Shown here: positions 26,947 to 34,556 of the stretch, in pieces | Numbering within the stretch: position 1 is the stretch's first letter | Layout of the letters: each line of letters starts with the position of its first letter | NCBI GenBank assembly: GCA_029973955.1 | Contig: JARKQJ010000231.1 | Location: 1 to 64,000 of the forward strand | DNA: 64,000 nucleotides | Source of the DNA: Paludibaculum sp. | GTDB taxonomy: Bacteria; Acidobacteriota; Terriglobia; Bryobacterales; Bryobacteraceae | Direction: 5' to 3' | The notes under the pieces: generated by a model | What the model saw: only the letters and a program-made list of their open reading frames with translations | Databases searched by the model: none | What the model was told of the DNA's origin: nothing | Position numbers and translations under genes: made by a program

Positions 26947-29900
26947 ATGAACAAAACTAAAGTGGTTCTCACGGTTTTGACCTGTGCCTTCGTGATGGCG
27001 CTGTCGCTTCCTGGGCAGACCATTACGGGCACAATCACGGGTACCGTCACGGATCCATCTGGCGCTGTTGTTCCCAACGTCAAGATTGCTGCGACGAACA
27101 CGGCAACCAATATCACGACCGACTCGACGAGCAACGAAGCAGGCGTGTACAACCTGCTGTTCCTGCCGATTGGCGAGTACACGCTGACTGCATCGGTGTC
27201 GGGCTTTAAGAAGTCGTCGATGGGGCCGTTCCGGCTGGAAGGCTCGCAGGTAGCTCGTGTCGATGTGAAGCTCGAGGTTGGCGACACGACGCAAACTGTC
27301 GAAGTACAGGGCGTGGCGCCGGTGCTGCAGACGGAAACGACGCAGACAGGCGAAGCGATCAACACGGCGCAATTGACGTCGCTGCCGCTGAAGGGACGCA
27401 ACTTTGTCTCGCTGACGTTGCTGGTGCCTGGCGCGGTATCGCCGAACCCGGCCGGCATGACGGGCCGGTTTGGCTCTCGGCCGTATGTGAACGGCAACCG
27501 CGAGCAGACGAACAACTTCATGCTGGACGGCGTGGACGTGAACGATTCGATCGATAACCGCGTTGGTTATTCGCCGAACGTGGACGCGCTGGAAGAGGTG
27601 AAGGTGCTGACGGGCAACGCGGCGGCCGACTACGGCAACGCTGGCGGCGCGGCGGTGATGATGTCGTTGAAGAGCGGCACGAACCAGTTCCATGGGAACG
27701 TTTTCGAGTTCCTGCAGAACGACAAGCTGAACGCGAACGGGTTCTTCCGCAACCGCAACCTCTCGACGGCGAAGCGGACGGGGTTCAAGCGGAATATCTT
27801 CGGCGGCACGCTGGGCGGGCCGATCAAGAAGGACAAGCTGTTCTTCTTCGTGGACTACGAAGGGACGGAGAGCCGGAGCAGCGGTCCGGCAACGGCGAGC
27901 GTGGCTCCGTCGGCGTGGCGAAACGGGGACCTGAGCGCGTTCCCGAATATCATCACCGATCCGACGACGGGCCAGCCGTTCCCGGGCAAGCAGATTCCGG
28001 TTGCTCGGATTGTGAACCCGGTGGCGAAGAAGCTGTTCTCGTCGCCCGACCTGTATCCGCTGCCGAACCAGCCGGGCACGGGCGCGCTGCTGGTGAGCGG
28101 CAACTATGGCGCCAGCTCGGCGAGCGCAATTAAGAACCACCAGGGGGACGCCAAGATTGACTGGCGCTTCTCGGACAAAGACAGCATTTCCGGCCGGTTT
28201 TCGATGGGCGACTACCAGAGCGTTGGCAGCGCGTCCCCGCTGGCGATCCAGATGCAGAGCGGCCAGCTTGGTCCGACGAAGTCCGGCGTGATCAACTGGA
28301 ACCGGGCGTTTTCGCCGACGGTGGTGAACGAAGCGCGCGTTGCGTATTCGCGCATCATCATCAAGGACGCGACCATTGACTGGTCAGGGAAGTTGGGCGC
28401 CGACGGCAACGCGGCGTTCGGCATTCCGGGCGGGCAGCCGATTCCGGGGTTGAGCAGCGTGACGATCGGCGGCGGTCTGACGAGCGCCGGATCGGGCGCG
28501 TCGATCAGTAACACGGCCGACAACAAGTTCATCTACTACGACAACCTGACGTGGCAGAAGGGCCGCCATCTGTTGAAGATGGGTGCACAGTTGACGCGGT
28601 ATCAGCAGAACCGGTACTACGCGGGCAACAATGGCGCGCTGGGCATCTTTACGTACACGGCCACCTACACCGGCCTGGACTATTCGGACTTCCTGCTGGA
28701 TCAGCTTTCCAGCAAGGGCCGTGGTTCGGCGACGGGTACGTGGGGCCACCGTTCGTGGCGCACGGCGATCTTCGCGCAGGACGACTGGAAGGTCTCCTCG
28801 ACCTTCACGGTGAACCTGGGGCTGCGCTGGGAGTACATGGAACCGCTGTATGAAGTGGCGGACCGGCAGGTAAACATCGACACCTACACGGGCAAGCTGA
28901 TCTACGCGGGCCAGAACGGCAACAACCGGGCGACCTATAACGGCTACTGGAAGCAGTTCATGCCGCGCATCGGATTCGCCTGGACGCCGGCGGCGCTGAA
29001 GAACAAGATGGTGGTGCGCGCGGGCTATGCCTACATGAGCTTCATGGAAGGCACGGGCGCGAATCTGCGCACGACGCTGAATCCTCCGTTCTTCCTGGAA
29101 ACAAACTTCACCTACGACGCTCGCACGCCGGGCACGATTACGAAGGGCTTCTCGGACGTGGTGACCAGCGACATCCGGCTGGACATGCCCCGTCCGCCGG
29201 CCGCGGGCAACAACCCGCAATTGCAGGGCCGTGCGTGGGACCAGAACCTGCGGCCGCAGACGACGTCGCAGATGAACTTCTCGCTGGAGTACCAGTTCGA
29301 CAAGTTCACCTCGCTGACAGCTGCTTACGTGGGCCAGAAGGGCACGCACCTGGTGGCGCCGCACGAAGCGAATCAGGCAGTGGCCGGGACGGGTCCGTTC
29401 TCGACCTGGACGAACATCAACCTGCGCCGCCCGCTGATCAACGTGCTGCCGAACGTCAACAACATTGCGCTGACGGAAGGCTCGGCGACGATGGACTTCC
29501 ACTCCATGCAGTTGACCGGCCGGCGCCGGCTTTCCGGCGGGCTGGAGTTCCTGCTGAGCTATACGTATGGCAAGACTCTGACCGACAACCTGGGCTACTA
29601 CGGCAGCAGCGGCGTGTCGGCCGAGGGCGCGTACTGGCAGAATGCGTATGACCGCCGCGGCAACCGCGGTCCGGCGTTCTTCGACGCAAGGCACAACTTC
29701 ACGATCGGCGGCCTGTATGACCTGCCGGTGGGGAAGGGCAAGAAGTTCGGCAACGACATGAACGGGATTGCGCAGGCGATTCTGGGTGGTTGGAACATCA
29801 ACTACTTCCTGAACCGCCACACGGGCTTCCCCGTGACGATCATGGCGACTGACCGGACGGGCCAGGCGGCCAGAGGCAACGTCCGCGCGAACCGCTACGG

Positions 29901-30291
29901 ACCGCTGGTTGTTGACCAGTCCCTGGTGAACGTGGACAACTTCTGGGGTCTGCCGACCGACACGGCGGCGCGGACGGCGTACTTCTGCGCGGCCGGCGTG
30001 ATGAATGGAACCTGCCCGTACGGCCAGCCGGCGGACGGTTTCTTCGGCACTTCCGGGATCGGCACGGAGCGCGCGCCGACTTACTTCACGATGGACTTTT
30101 CCGTCGGGAAGAAGTTCAACATCACCGAGCGGCAGTACCTCGACTTCCGGGCTGAATTCTTCAACGGTCTGAATCACGTGAGCTGGGGCGCCCCGGGCCG
30201 CAGCATCGCCGCGCCGGCAAGCTTCGGCGCGATCGGGGGCCAGATTCAGGATCCGCGGAACATTCAGTTCGGCCTGAAGTACCACTTCTAA
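26947..30291 (+). CDS. Oar-like TonB-dependent receptor with carboxypeptidase-regulatory domain
   Basis: A 1,114-residue outer-membrane protein from this start (1,121 if the ATG at 26926 is used). Signal peptide MNKTKVVLTVLTCAFVMALS, CarboxypepD_reg domain (GTITGTVTDPSGAVVPNVKI), plug (LTSLPLKGRNFVSLTLLVPG and NNFMLDGVDVNDSIDNRVG), and a barrel that ends in FGLKYHF. It shares domain order and the GTITGTVTD stretch with the receptor at 14254 but is clearly diverged in the barrel. It has its own promoter and is followed by a terminator, so it is monocistronic. It may import a product of the preceding operon; the direct evidence is proximity. Confidence 0.9.
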   Translation: MNKTKVVLTVLTCAFVMALSLPGQTITGTITGTVTDPSGAVVPNVKIAATNTATNITTDSTSNEAGVYNLLFLPIGEYTLTASVSGFKKSSMGPFRLEGSQVARVDVKLEVGDTTQTVEVQGVAPVLQTETTQTGEAINTAQLTSLPLKGRNFVSLTLLVPGAVSPNPAGMTGRFGSRPYVNGNREQTNNFMLDGVDVNDSIDNRVGYSPNVDALEEVKVLTGNAAADYGNAGGAAVMMSLKSGTNQFHGNVFEFLQNDKLNANGFFRNRNLSTAKRTGFKRNIFGGTLGGPIKKDKLFFFVDYEGTESRSSGPATASVAPSAWRNGDLSAFPNIITDPTTGQPFPGKQIPVARIVNPVAKKLFSSPDLYPLPNQPGTGALLVSGNYGASSASAIKNHQGDAKIDWRFSDKDSISGRFSMGDYQSVGSASPLAIQMQSGQLGPTKSGVINWNRAFSPTVVNEARVAYSRIIIKDATIDWSGKLGADGNAAFGIPGGQPIPGLSSVTIGGGLTSAGSGASISNTADNKFIYYDNLTWQKGRHLLKMGAQLTRYQQNRYYAGNNGALGIFTYTATYTGLDYSDFLLDQLSSKGRGSATGTWGHRSWRTAIFAQDDWKVSSTFTVNLGLRWEYMEPLYEVADRQVNIDTYTGKLIYAGQNGNNRATYNGYWKQFMPRIGFAWTPAALKNKMVVRAGYAYMSFMEGTGANLRTTLNPPFFLETNFTYDARTPGTITKGFSDVVTSDIRLDMPRPPAAGNNPQLQGRAWDQNLRPQTTSQMNFSLEYQFDKFTSLTAAYVGQKGTHLVAPHEANQAVAGTGPFSTWTNINLRRPLINVLPNVNNIALTEGSATMDFHSMQLTGRRRLSGGLEFLLSYTYGKTLTDNLGYYGSSGVSAEGAYWQNAYDRRGNRGPAFFDARHNFTIGGLYDLPVGKGKKFGNDMNGIAQAILGGWNINYFLNRHTGFPVTIMATDRTGQAARGNVRANRYGPLVVDQSLVNVDNFWGLPTDTAARTAYFCAAGVMNGTCPYGQPADGFFGTSGIGTERAPTYFTMDFSVGKKFNITERQYLDFRAEFFNGLNHVSWGAPGRSIAAPASFGAIGGQIQDPRNIQFGLKYHF

Positions 30292-30314
30292 GAAGCGGCC
30301 AATCTGAAGTAAAA

Positions 30315-30343
30315 ACGGGGCACGCCCAAACGGCGTGCCCCGT
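30315..30343 (+). terminator. Hairpin terminator after the receptor gene
   Basis: ACGGGGCACGCC and GGCGTGCCCCGT pair perfectly over 12 bp around a CAAAC loop, 24 bases after the stop. Only a weak U-run follows. Confidence 0.65.
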
Positions 30344-30382
30344 AACGTATTCATGGTATTCTTCGTCTCAACACCAACCATC

Positions 30383-30772
30383 ATGAGGATGCAAACACTG
30401 TTTCTATCTCTCGCGCTTTGCGCGGTGCCTGCCGTATTCGCCGCGGACGAGCCCTCTCCGCAGCACGTGAAGTGGATGAAGGACACAGAGGATCTTCAGC
30501 ATAAGATCCGTGACGGCCAGGATGTGGCTGCGAACGCCAAGAGCCTGGCGGCGCTGTATAAGGAGATTGAGGGCTACTGGGGCAAGAAGTCCGAGGTGGG
30601 CGCCAAGACCACGAAGGATATTCAAGTGGCGGCGCTGGCGCTCGCGACGGCGGCCGCGGGGAACGATGCGGCCGGGGTGGCCTCGAACCGGAAGCTGATC
30701 GGCGGGTCCTGCCGGGCGTGCCATGACCAGCACCGCGAGAAGGTATCCGAGAACGTTTACAGGATCAAGTAG
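30383..30772 (+). CDS. Small secreted c-type cytochrome (cytochrome c'-like)
   Basis: A 129-residue protein with a signal peptide (MRMQTLFLSLALCAVPAVFA), a predicted helical body and a single heme-attachment site CRACH (Cys110, Cys113, His114) close to the C-terminus. A C-terminal CxxCH in a helical protein of this length fits the class II (cytochrome c') fold. Such proteins bind NO or act as small electron carriers. It stands alone between two hairpin terminators. A second ATG two codons downstream is also possible. Confidence 0.78.
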   Translation: MRMQTLFLSLALCAVPAVFAADEPSPQHVKWMKDTEDLQHKIRDGQDVAANAKSLAALYKEIEGYWGKKSEVGAKTTKDIQVAALALATAAAGNDAAGVASNRKLIGGSCRACHDQHREKVSENVYRIK

Positions 30773-30785
30773 CCGAGTCTAAATT

Positions 30786-30840
30786 GGAGAATCCCCCGCC
30801 TGGCGCGCCCATGGGCCGCCGGGCGGGGGATTCTCCTTTT
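30786..30840 (+). terminator. Strong Rho-independent terminator after the cytochrome gene
   Basis: GGAGAATCCCCCGCC pairs with GGCGGGGGATTCTCC (15 bp), followed by TTTT. The loop can form a smaller hairpin. It begins 13 bases after the stop codon. Confidence 0.88.
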
Positions 30841-30895
30841 GGGGGGGGCGCTTCTGCGGGGCTTTCAAGTGGCGTATGCTGGCTCAAAGGCCTCT

Positions 30896-32035
30896 ATGAG
30901 TACGCAATCCTTCACTCCAGACAGCCGGCGCGGCTTTGTACGCACGACCGCGGCCGGGCTCTCGATCCTTTCTCCCTCCATTGCCCTCGGGTCGCAGGCC
31001 AATTCGGCCCTGACGGTCGGGGTGGTTGGCATTGGGAATCGCGGGAGTTACGTCTCCGGCATCTTCGCGAAGAACGAGTATGCGCGGATCGCGGCGATCT
31101 GCGACATCTACGACGACCGGATTGAAGCCGGGAAGGCGATGTACTCCGGCGCGAAGGTGTTCCGGGACATTAAGGAACTGCTGGCCTCGGACGTGGACGC
31201 GGTGTATATCGCAACGCCGGCGGTGCTGCACCCGGAGCACTTCGAACTGGCGGTGAAGGCGCGGAAGCACATCTTCATGGAGAAGCCGGCAGCGGCGAAC
31301 GCGCAAGGCTGCCTGCGGGTACTGAAAGCCGCGAAGATGGCGGATCCGACAAAGCGGATCACGATGGACTTCCAGCAGCGTTATGGGAAGGATTACCGGA
31401 AAGCGTATAACCTGATCAAGTCCGGCGAACTGGGCGAGATCAAGCTGGTGCGTGGGGCGTGGATCGGGAACGGCCCGCCGATTAAGAAGGGGGTTCCGGC
31501 GTCGGAAGAGAAGATCCGCAACTGGTACTTCTACCGCGAGATGTCGGGGGACATGATCATCGAGCAGGACTGCCACAATATCGACGTTGTGAACTGGTTT
31601 ACGGGGACGCATCCGACGTGGGCGGCGGCCTGCGGATCGCGGATGGTCCGGACGGACATTGGTGATATTTTCGACAACCTGGCGGTGAGCTACAAGTTCG
31701 CTTCCGGACTGAACTTCTCGTATGCGGCGGCGCAGTTTGGCCGGCAAGTGGGGTGGGCGGACATTGGGGAGACGTTCGTATGCGAGAAGGGGACGGTCCA
31801 CACGTCGCGGACGGGGGTGAAGATCCACCGTGGCGGCGTGAAAGAGGTGGAGGAGTGGCCGACGAAGTACGACATCACGCAGGATGCGGTGAATGAGTTC
31901 ATCGAGGGCGCGCGGACGGGGAAGATCGAGAATGCCGCGTTCCACGCCGTGGATTCCACGCTGACGGGGTATATGGCGCTGCAAGCGGCGATCAAGGGGC
32001 AGCCGGTGACCTGGGAACAGGTACTGAAGATGTAG
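30896..32035 (+). CDS. Tat-exported Gfo/Idh/MocA-family oxidoreductase
   Basis: A 379-residue NAD(P)-dependent sugar oxidoreductase. The N-terminus has a twin-arginine signal (DSRRGFVRTTAAGLSI). A Rossmann domain follows with VGVVGIGNRGSYVSG, and the family motif MEKPAAAN (EKP, about residue 128). C-terminally, MIIEQDCHNIDVVNWF contains the Asp/His active-site block. The start at 30896 is preceded by AAAGG six bases upstream and removes a poor N-terminal extension. Export with a bound cofactor is common for this family in Acidobacteriota and Planctomycetota. It probably acts on a sugar or glycoside in the periplasm and may connect with the glycan operon upstream. Confidence 0.87.
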   Translation: MSTQSFTPDSRRGFVRTTAAGLSILSPSIALGSQANSALTVGVVGIGNRGSYVSGIFAKNEYARIAAICDIYDDRIEAGKAMYSGAKVFRDIKELLASDVDAVYIATPAVLHPEHFELAVKARKHIFMEKPAAANAQGCLRVLKAAKMADPTKRITMDFQQRYGKDYRKAYNLIKSGELGEIKLVRGAWIGNGPPIKKGVPASEEKIRNWYFYREMSGDMIIEQDCHNIDVVNWFTGTHPTWAAACGSRMVRTDIGDIFDNLAVSYKFASGLNFSYAAAQFGRQVGWADIGETFVCEKGTVHTSRTGVKIHRGGVKEVEEWPTKYDITQDAVNEFIEGARTGKIENAAFHAVDSTLTGYMALQAAIKGQPVTWEQVLKM

Positions 32036-32060
32036 GTGGAGGCGATCCGGAAGACTCCAG

Positions 32061-32104
32061 CGGGGAAGTTGGCACCCCTCCTCGGGTACCAACTTCCCCG
32101 TTTC
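32061..32104 (+). terminator. Rho-independent terminator after the Gfo/Idh gene
   Basis: CGGGGAAGTTGG pairs with CCAACTTCCCCG (12 bp) around a 16-base loop and is followed by TTTC. It is 25 bases after the stop codon. Confidence 0.8.
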
Positions 32105-32258
32105 ATTTCCTCCGATTCAATGGACTGAGAACTTGTTGCGCAAGGATGATTCTATGGCACTTTTCGCATTCAGTCGTCAGACAATTGCTGCCTGTCGTCG
32201 CTGTCGTACCTAGATTTTGGGGTTCCTCACAGGGCTGTAACCGTGTTAAAAGAGAGCA

Positions 32259-33554
32259 ATGGACCCGAATAGCAAGGTCCTACAGTCCTGGAAAGAGATA
32301 GGCGCCTATCTCCAAGTGACCGCCAGGTCGGTGCAGCGGTGGGAGAAGACGTCCGGGCTGCCGGTGCACCGGCAGGGCAACGGCCACAATGCGCGAATTT
32401 TCGCCTATGCGGAGGAGTTGGACGCCTGGCTGGCGGCAGGGGGACTGGATGGGGCGGGCATCGAGCCGGAGCCGGGCAAGCGGGGGCACTGGCTGGTGGT
32501 GGCGGGCGGAGTGGTGTTGGTTGCATTGGCGGGGTGGGCCGCCTACCGGGCTGGGGTATTGCCTTGGGGGCGAGTGCCTGTGGCCTGGACGACGGAAGGG
32601 GCAAAGCTGACGATTCTGGACGCGAAGGAGCGGGTGTGCTGGGAGAAGCGATTTCATCCGTTTCAGGCGCTGGTCAGTCCGGAGGAGAACAGCCTGGTGA
32701 GAATCGATGACATTGACGGGGACGGGCAGGTGGAGGTGCTGTTCAACTTCAATCCGCAGGATCGGACTTCGCCACGGGGCAGGCTGTTCTGCTACGACGC
32801 GCGGGGGAATTTGAAGTGGCAGTACGCCTACGGCAAGGCAACGCAGTTCGGCACGCGGTCGTTTTCTGACGACTACTTCGGGCAGATTGTGATGCCGGTG
32901 AGCATGCCGGATGGAGCCCGTTATGTGGTGACTGCGGCGAATCACGTGCTTTGGTATCCGTCGCAGGTTTCGCTCTTGGACGCGCGGACAGGGCGGCTGG
33001 TGGAAGAGTACTGGCATCCGGGCGCGATTCAGATGGCTGTCTTGCAGGACGTCGATAAGGACAAAAAGCCGGAGTTCGTCTTTGCGGCGATCAACAACCC
33101 AGGGGAGGGGCCGGGCCACAGCGCGCTGGGAGTATTGAAGCTGCCCTTCTCGAAGGTTCCGAAGCCGAAGCCAGAGGAGGACGGCGAACTGCCGCCGCTG
33201 ACAGGCGGCGGCGAGTATGCGTATCTACTCTTTCCGCATCCGGATGTGTGCCGGGCGCGAGGGACCCTGCCGCTGCCGCTCTTTCTCAGGGTGGAGGCGA
33301 ACCGGCAGTTTCTGTTAGGGACGCCGTTGCCGGAATACGGCGGCCTGATCTACACGTTGGGATTCAACCTGGAGGTATTGAGTTTCTACCTCTCCTCCAA
33401 TTTCGAGCCGCTGCATGCCCGATTGATGCACGAAGGACTGATCCGGCACGAGTTGACCGAGGCGGAGGAAAGGGAACTACGGAATCCGCTGCGGTTGCGG
33501 GCAGCACCGGACGGTAACAGCGCTGCATTGAAGAAGTGCTGGAGATTTCAATAG
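32259..33554 (+). CDS. Membrane-anchored HTH regulator with an extracytoplasmic FG-GAP-like domain
   Basis: A 431-residue protein with three parts. Residues 8-60 form a MerR/excisionase-like HTH (SWKEIGAYLQVTARSVQRWE) with a short helix pair after it. Residues 77-101 are a single membrane helix (GHWLVVAGGVVLVALAG). The rest lies outside the membrane and carries two calcium-loop-like motifs of the FG-GAP/VCBS type, DIDGDGQVEV (151-160) and DVDKDKKPEF (264-273). The layout is that of a one-component transmembrane regulator, like ToxR/CadC in principle but with a different sensor. The targets are unknown; the neighbouring glycan genes are candidates. The 150-base upstream gap has no clear promoter. 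Confidence 0.72.
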   Translation: MDPNSKVLQSWKEIGAYLQVTARSVQRWEKTSGLPVHRQGNGHNARIFAYAEELDAWLAAGGLDGAGIEPEPGKRGHWLVVAGGVVLVALAGWAAYRAGVLPWGRVPVAWTTEGAKLTILDAKERVCWEKRFHPFQALVSPEENSLVRIDDIDGDGQVEVLFNFNPQDRTSPRGRLFCYDARGNLKWQYAYGKATQFGTRSFSDDYFGQIVMPVSMPDGARYVVTAANHVLWYPSQVSLLDARTGRLVEEYWHPGAIQMAVLQDVDKDKKPEFVFAAINNPGEGPGHSALGVLKLPFSKVPKPKPEEDGELPPLTGGGEYAYLLFPHPDVCRARGTLPLPLFLRVEANRQFLLGTPLPEYGGLIYTLGFNLEVLSFYLSSNFEPLHARLMHEGLIRHELTEAEERELRNPLRLRAAPDGNSAALKKCWRFQ

Positions 33555-33557
33555 AGG

Positions 33558-34448
33558 TCAGACGGCTGGGTCGCGCAGCAGGTCGAGGAAGACCTGGGCG
33601 GCGCGGGGGAAGACCTTCTTGCGGCGGTGGATGATGCCGAGGGGGCGGAGCAGTTCATAGCCCATGGGGATGGCGCAGAGCCGTCCTTCGGAGACCTCCG
33701 CGCGGAGCATGGGCAGGGGAAGGATGGAGACGGCGGGTTCGAGGCGGAGAGCTTCCTTCATGCTTTGGATGTTGTCGAACTGCATGAGGACGCGGACGCG
33801 GACGCCATGGTCGCGGAGGAAGCGGTCGATTTCGCGGCTGATGGGCAGGTCCTCGTCGAAGCCGATGAAGGAGGCGTCCTGGAGGTCCTGGACCTCGACG
33901 CGGCTGTGCGAGGCCAGCGGATGCTGGGGGTTGCAGGCGACGACCATGGGCTCGTGGCGCCACGGGAGGGCGGCGACTTCGCGCGTCGCTTCGGGGTAAC
34001 TCACCAGGCCGATGTCGACGCGCTCATCGGCGACTGCCTGGTAGACCTTCTCCGGGCGAAGGTAATTGACCTCGAGCTGGGCGGCGGGCAGACGCCGGTA
34101 AAACTCGGATTCGAGGCGGGTCATCTCGCTGAGACCGACGGAGTAGATGGCGGCGACCCGGACGATGCCGCCGGCACCGTCCTTCAAGGCGTCCATCTGG
34201 GCCTGAAAATCGCGCTGGCGGCGCAGGACGTCCCGCGCAAAATCGTACATCAGATGGCCGGCGGGCATGACTTCCAGCGGACGGCGGGAGCGGTCGAGCA
34301 ACTGCACCCCCAAGGACTTCTCCAACTCCTGGACGGCCTGGCTGGCTGCGGATTGGGTGACGCCGTGCTGACTCGCGCCTTTGCTGATGCTCCGGGCCTG
34401 CACAATGTCCTTGAACAACTGCAACTGCGAGAGATCCACGCGAGACAT
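33558..34448 (-). CDS. LysR-family transcriptional regulator, likely of gltBD
   Basis: A 296-residue protein with an N-terminal winged HTH (residues 5-64: LQLFKDIVQARSISKGASQH, TQSAASQAVQELEKSLGVQL) and a periplasmic-binding-like effector domain (residues 90-290). It is divergent from gltB with 108 bp between, the same arrangement as gltC-gltAB in Bacillus. An inverted repeat just upstream of the gltB -35 box is a suitable operator. The role as gltBD regulator is inferred from this context. The effector is unknown; 2-oxoglutarate and glutamate are the known GltC ligands. Confidence 0.85.
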   Translation of the reverse strand: MSRVDLSQLQLFKDIVQARSISKGASQHGVTQSAASQAVQELEKSLGVQLLDRSRRPLEVMPAGHLMYDFARDVLRRQRDFQAQMDALKDGAGGIVRVAAIYSVGLSEMTRLESEFYRRLPAAQLEVNYLRPEKVYQAVADERVDIGLVSYPEATREVAALPWRHEPMVVACNPQHPLASHSRVEVQDLQDASFIGFDEDLPISREIDRFLRDHGVRVRVLMQFDNIQSMKEALRLEPAVSILPLPMLRAEVSEGRLCAIPMGYELLRPLGIIHRRKKVFPRAAQVFLDLLRDPAV

Positions 34449-34467
34449 CTTATCATAAGCTACTCTG

Positions 34468-34491
34468 ATGAATCAAGATGCACAAATTCAT
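34468..34491. promoter_or_regulatory. Inverted-repeat operator in the LysR-gltB intergenic region
   Basis: ATGAAT (34468-34473), 12 bases, ATTCAT (34486-34491). The repeat ends two bases before the -35 box of the gltB promoter. Its place and size are as expected for a LysR-type activator site that also controls the divergent regulator gene. Confidence 0.6.
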
Positions 34492-34492
34492 T

Positions 34493-34521
34493 TTGACTGA
34501 TGGAGGATCTGCGCTTATACT
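34493..34521 (+). promoter_or_regulatory. Sigma70 promoter of gltB
   Basis: TTGACT (34493-34498), a 17-base spacer and TATACT (34516-34521), both near consensus. Transcription would begin near 34528, about 30 bases before the gltB ATG. Confidence 0.78.
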
Positions 34522-34556
34522 AGGAGAACTCTCCGAAGAGACAGGACCAGGTACCC

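Noticed and set aside
28384-30486. A 700-codon open frame on the minus strand
   Set aside because: It is antisense to the Oar-like receptor and has no signal, motif or ribosome binding site.
32105-32258. A small RNA or riboswitch upstream of the HTH membrane regulator
   Set aside because: No stable conserved fold or known riboswitch element was seen; it may only hold a weak promoter.
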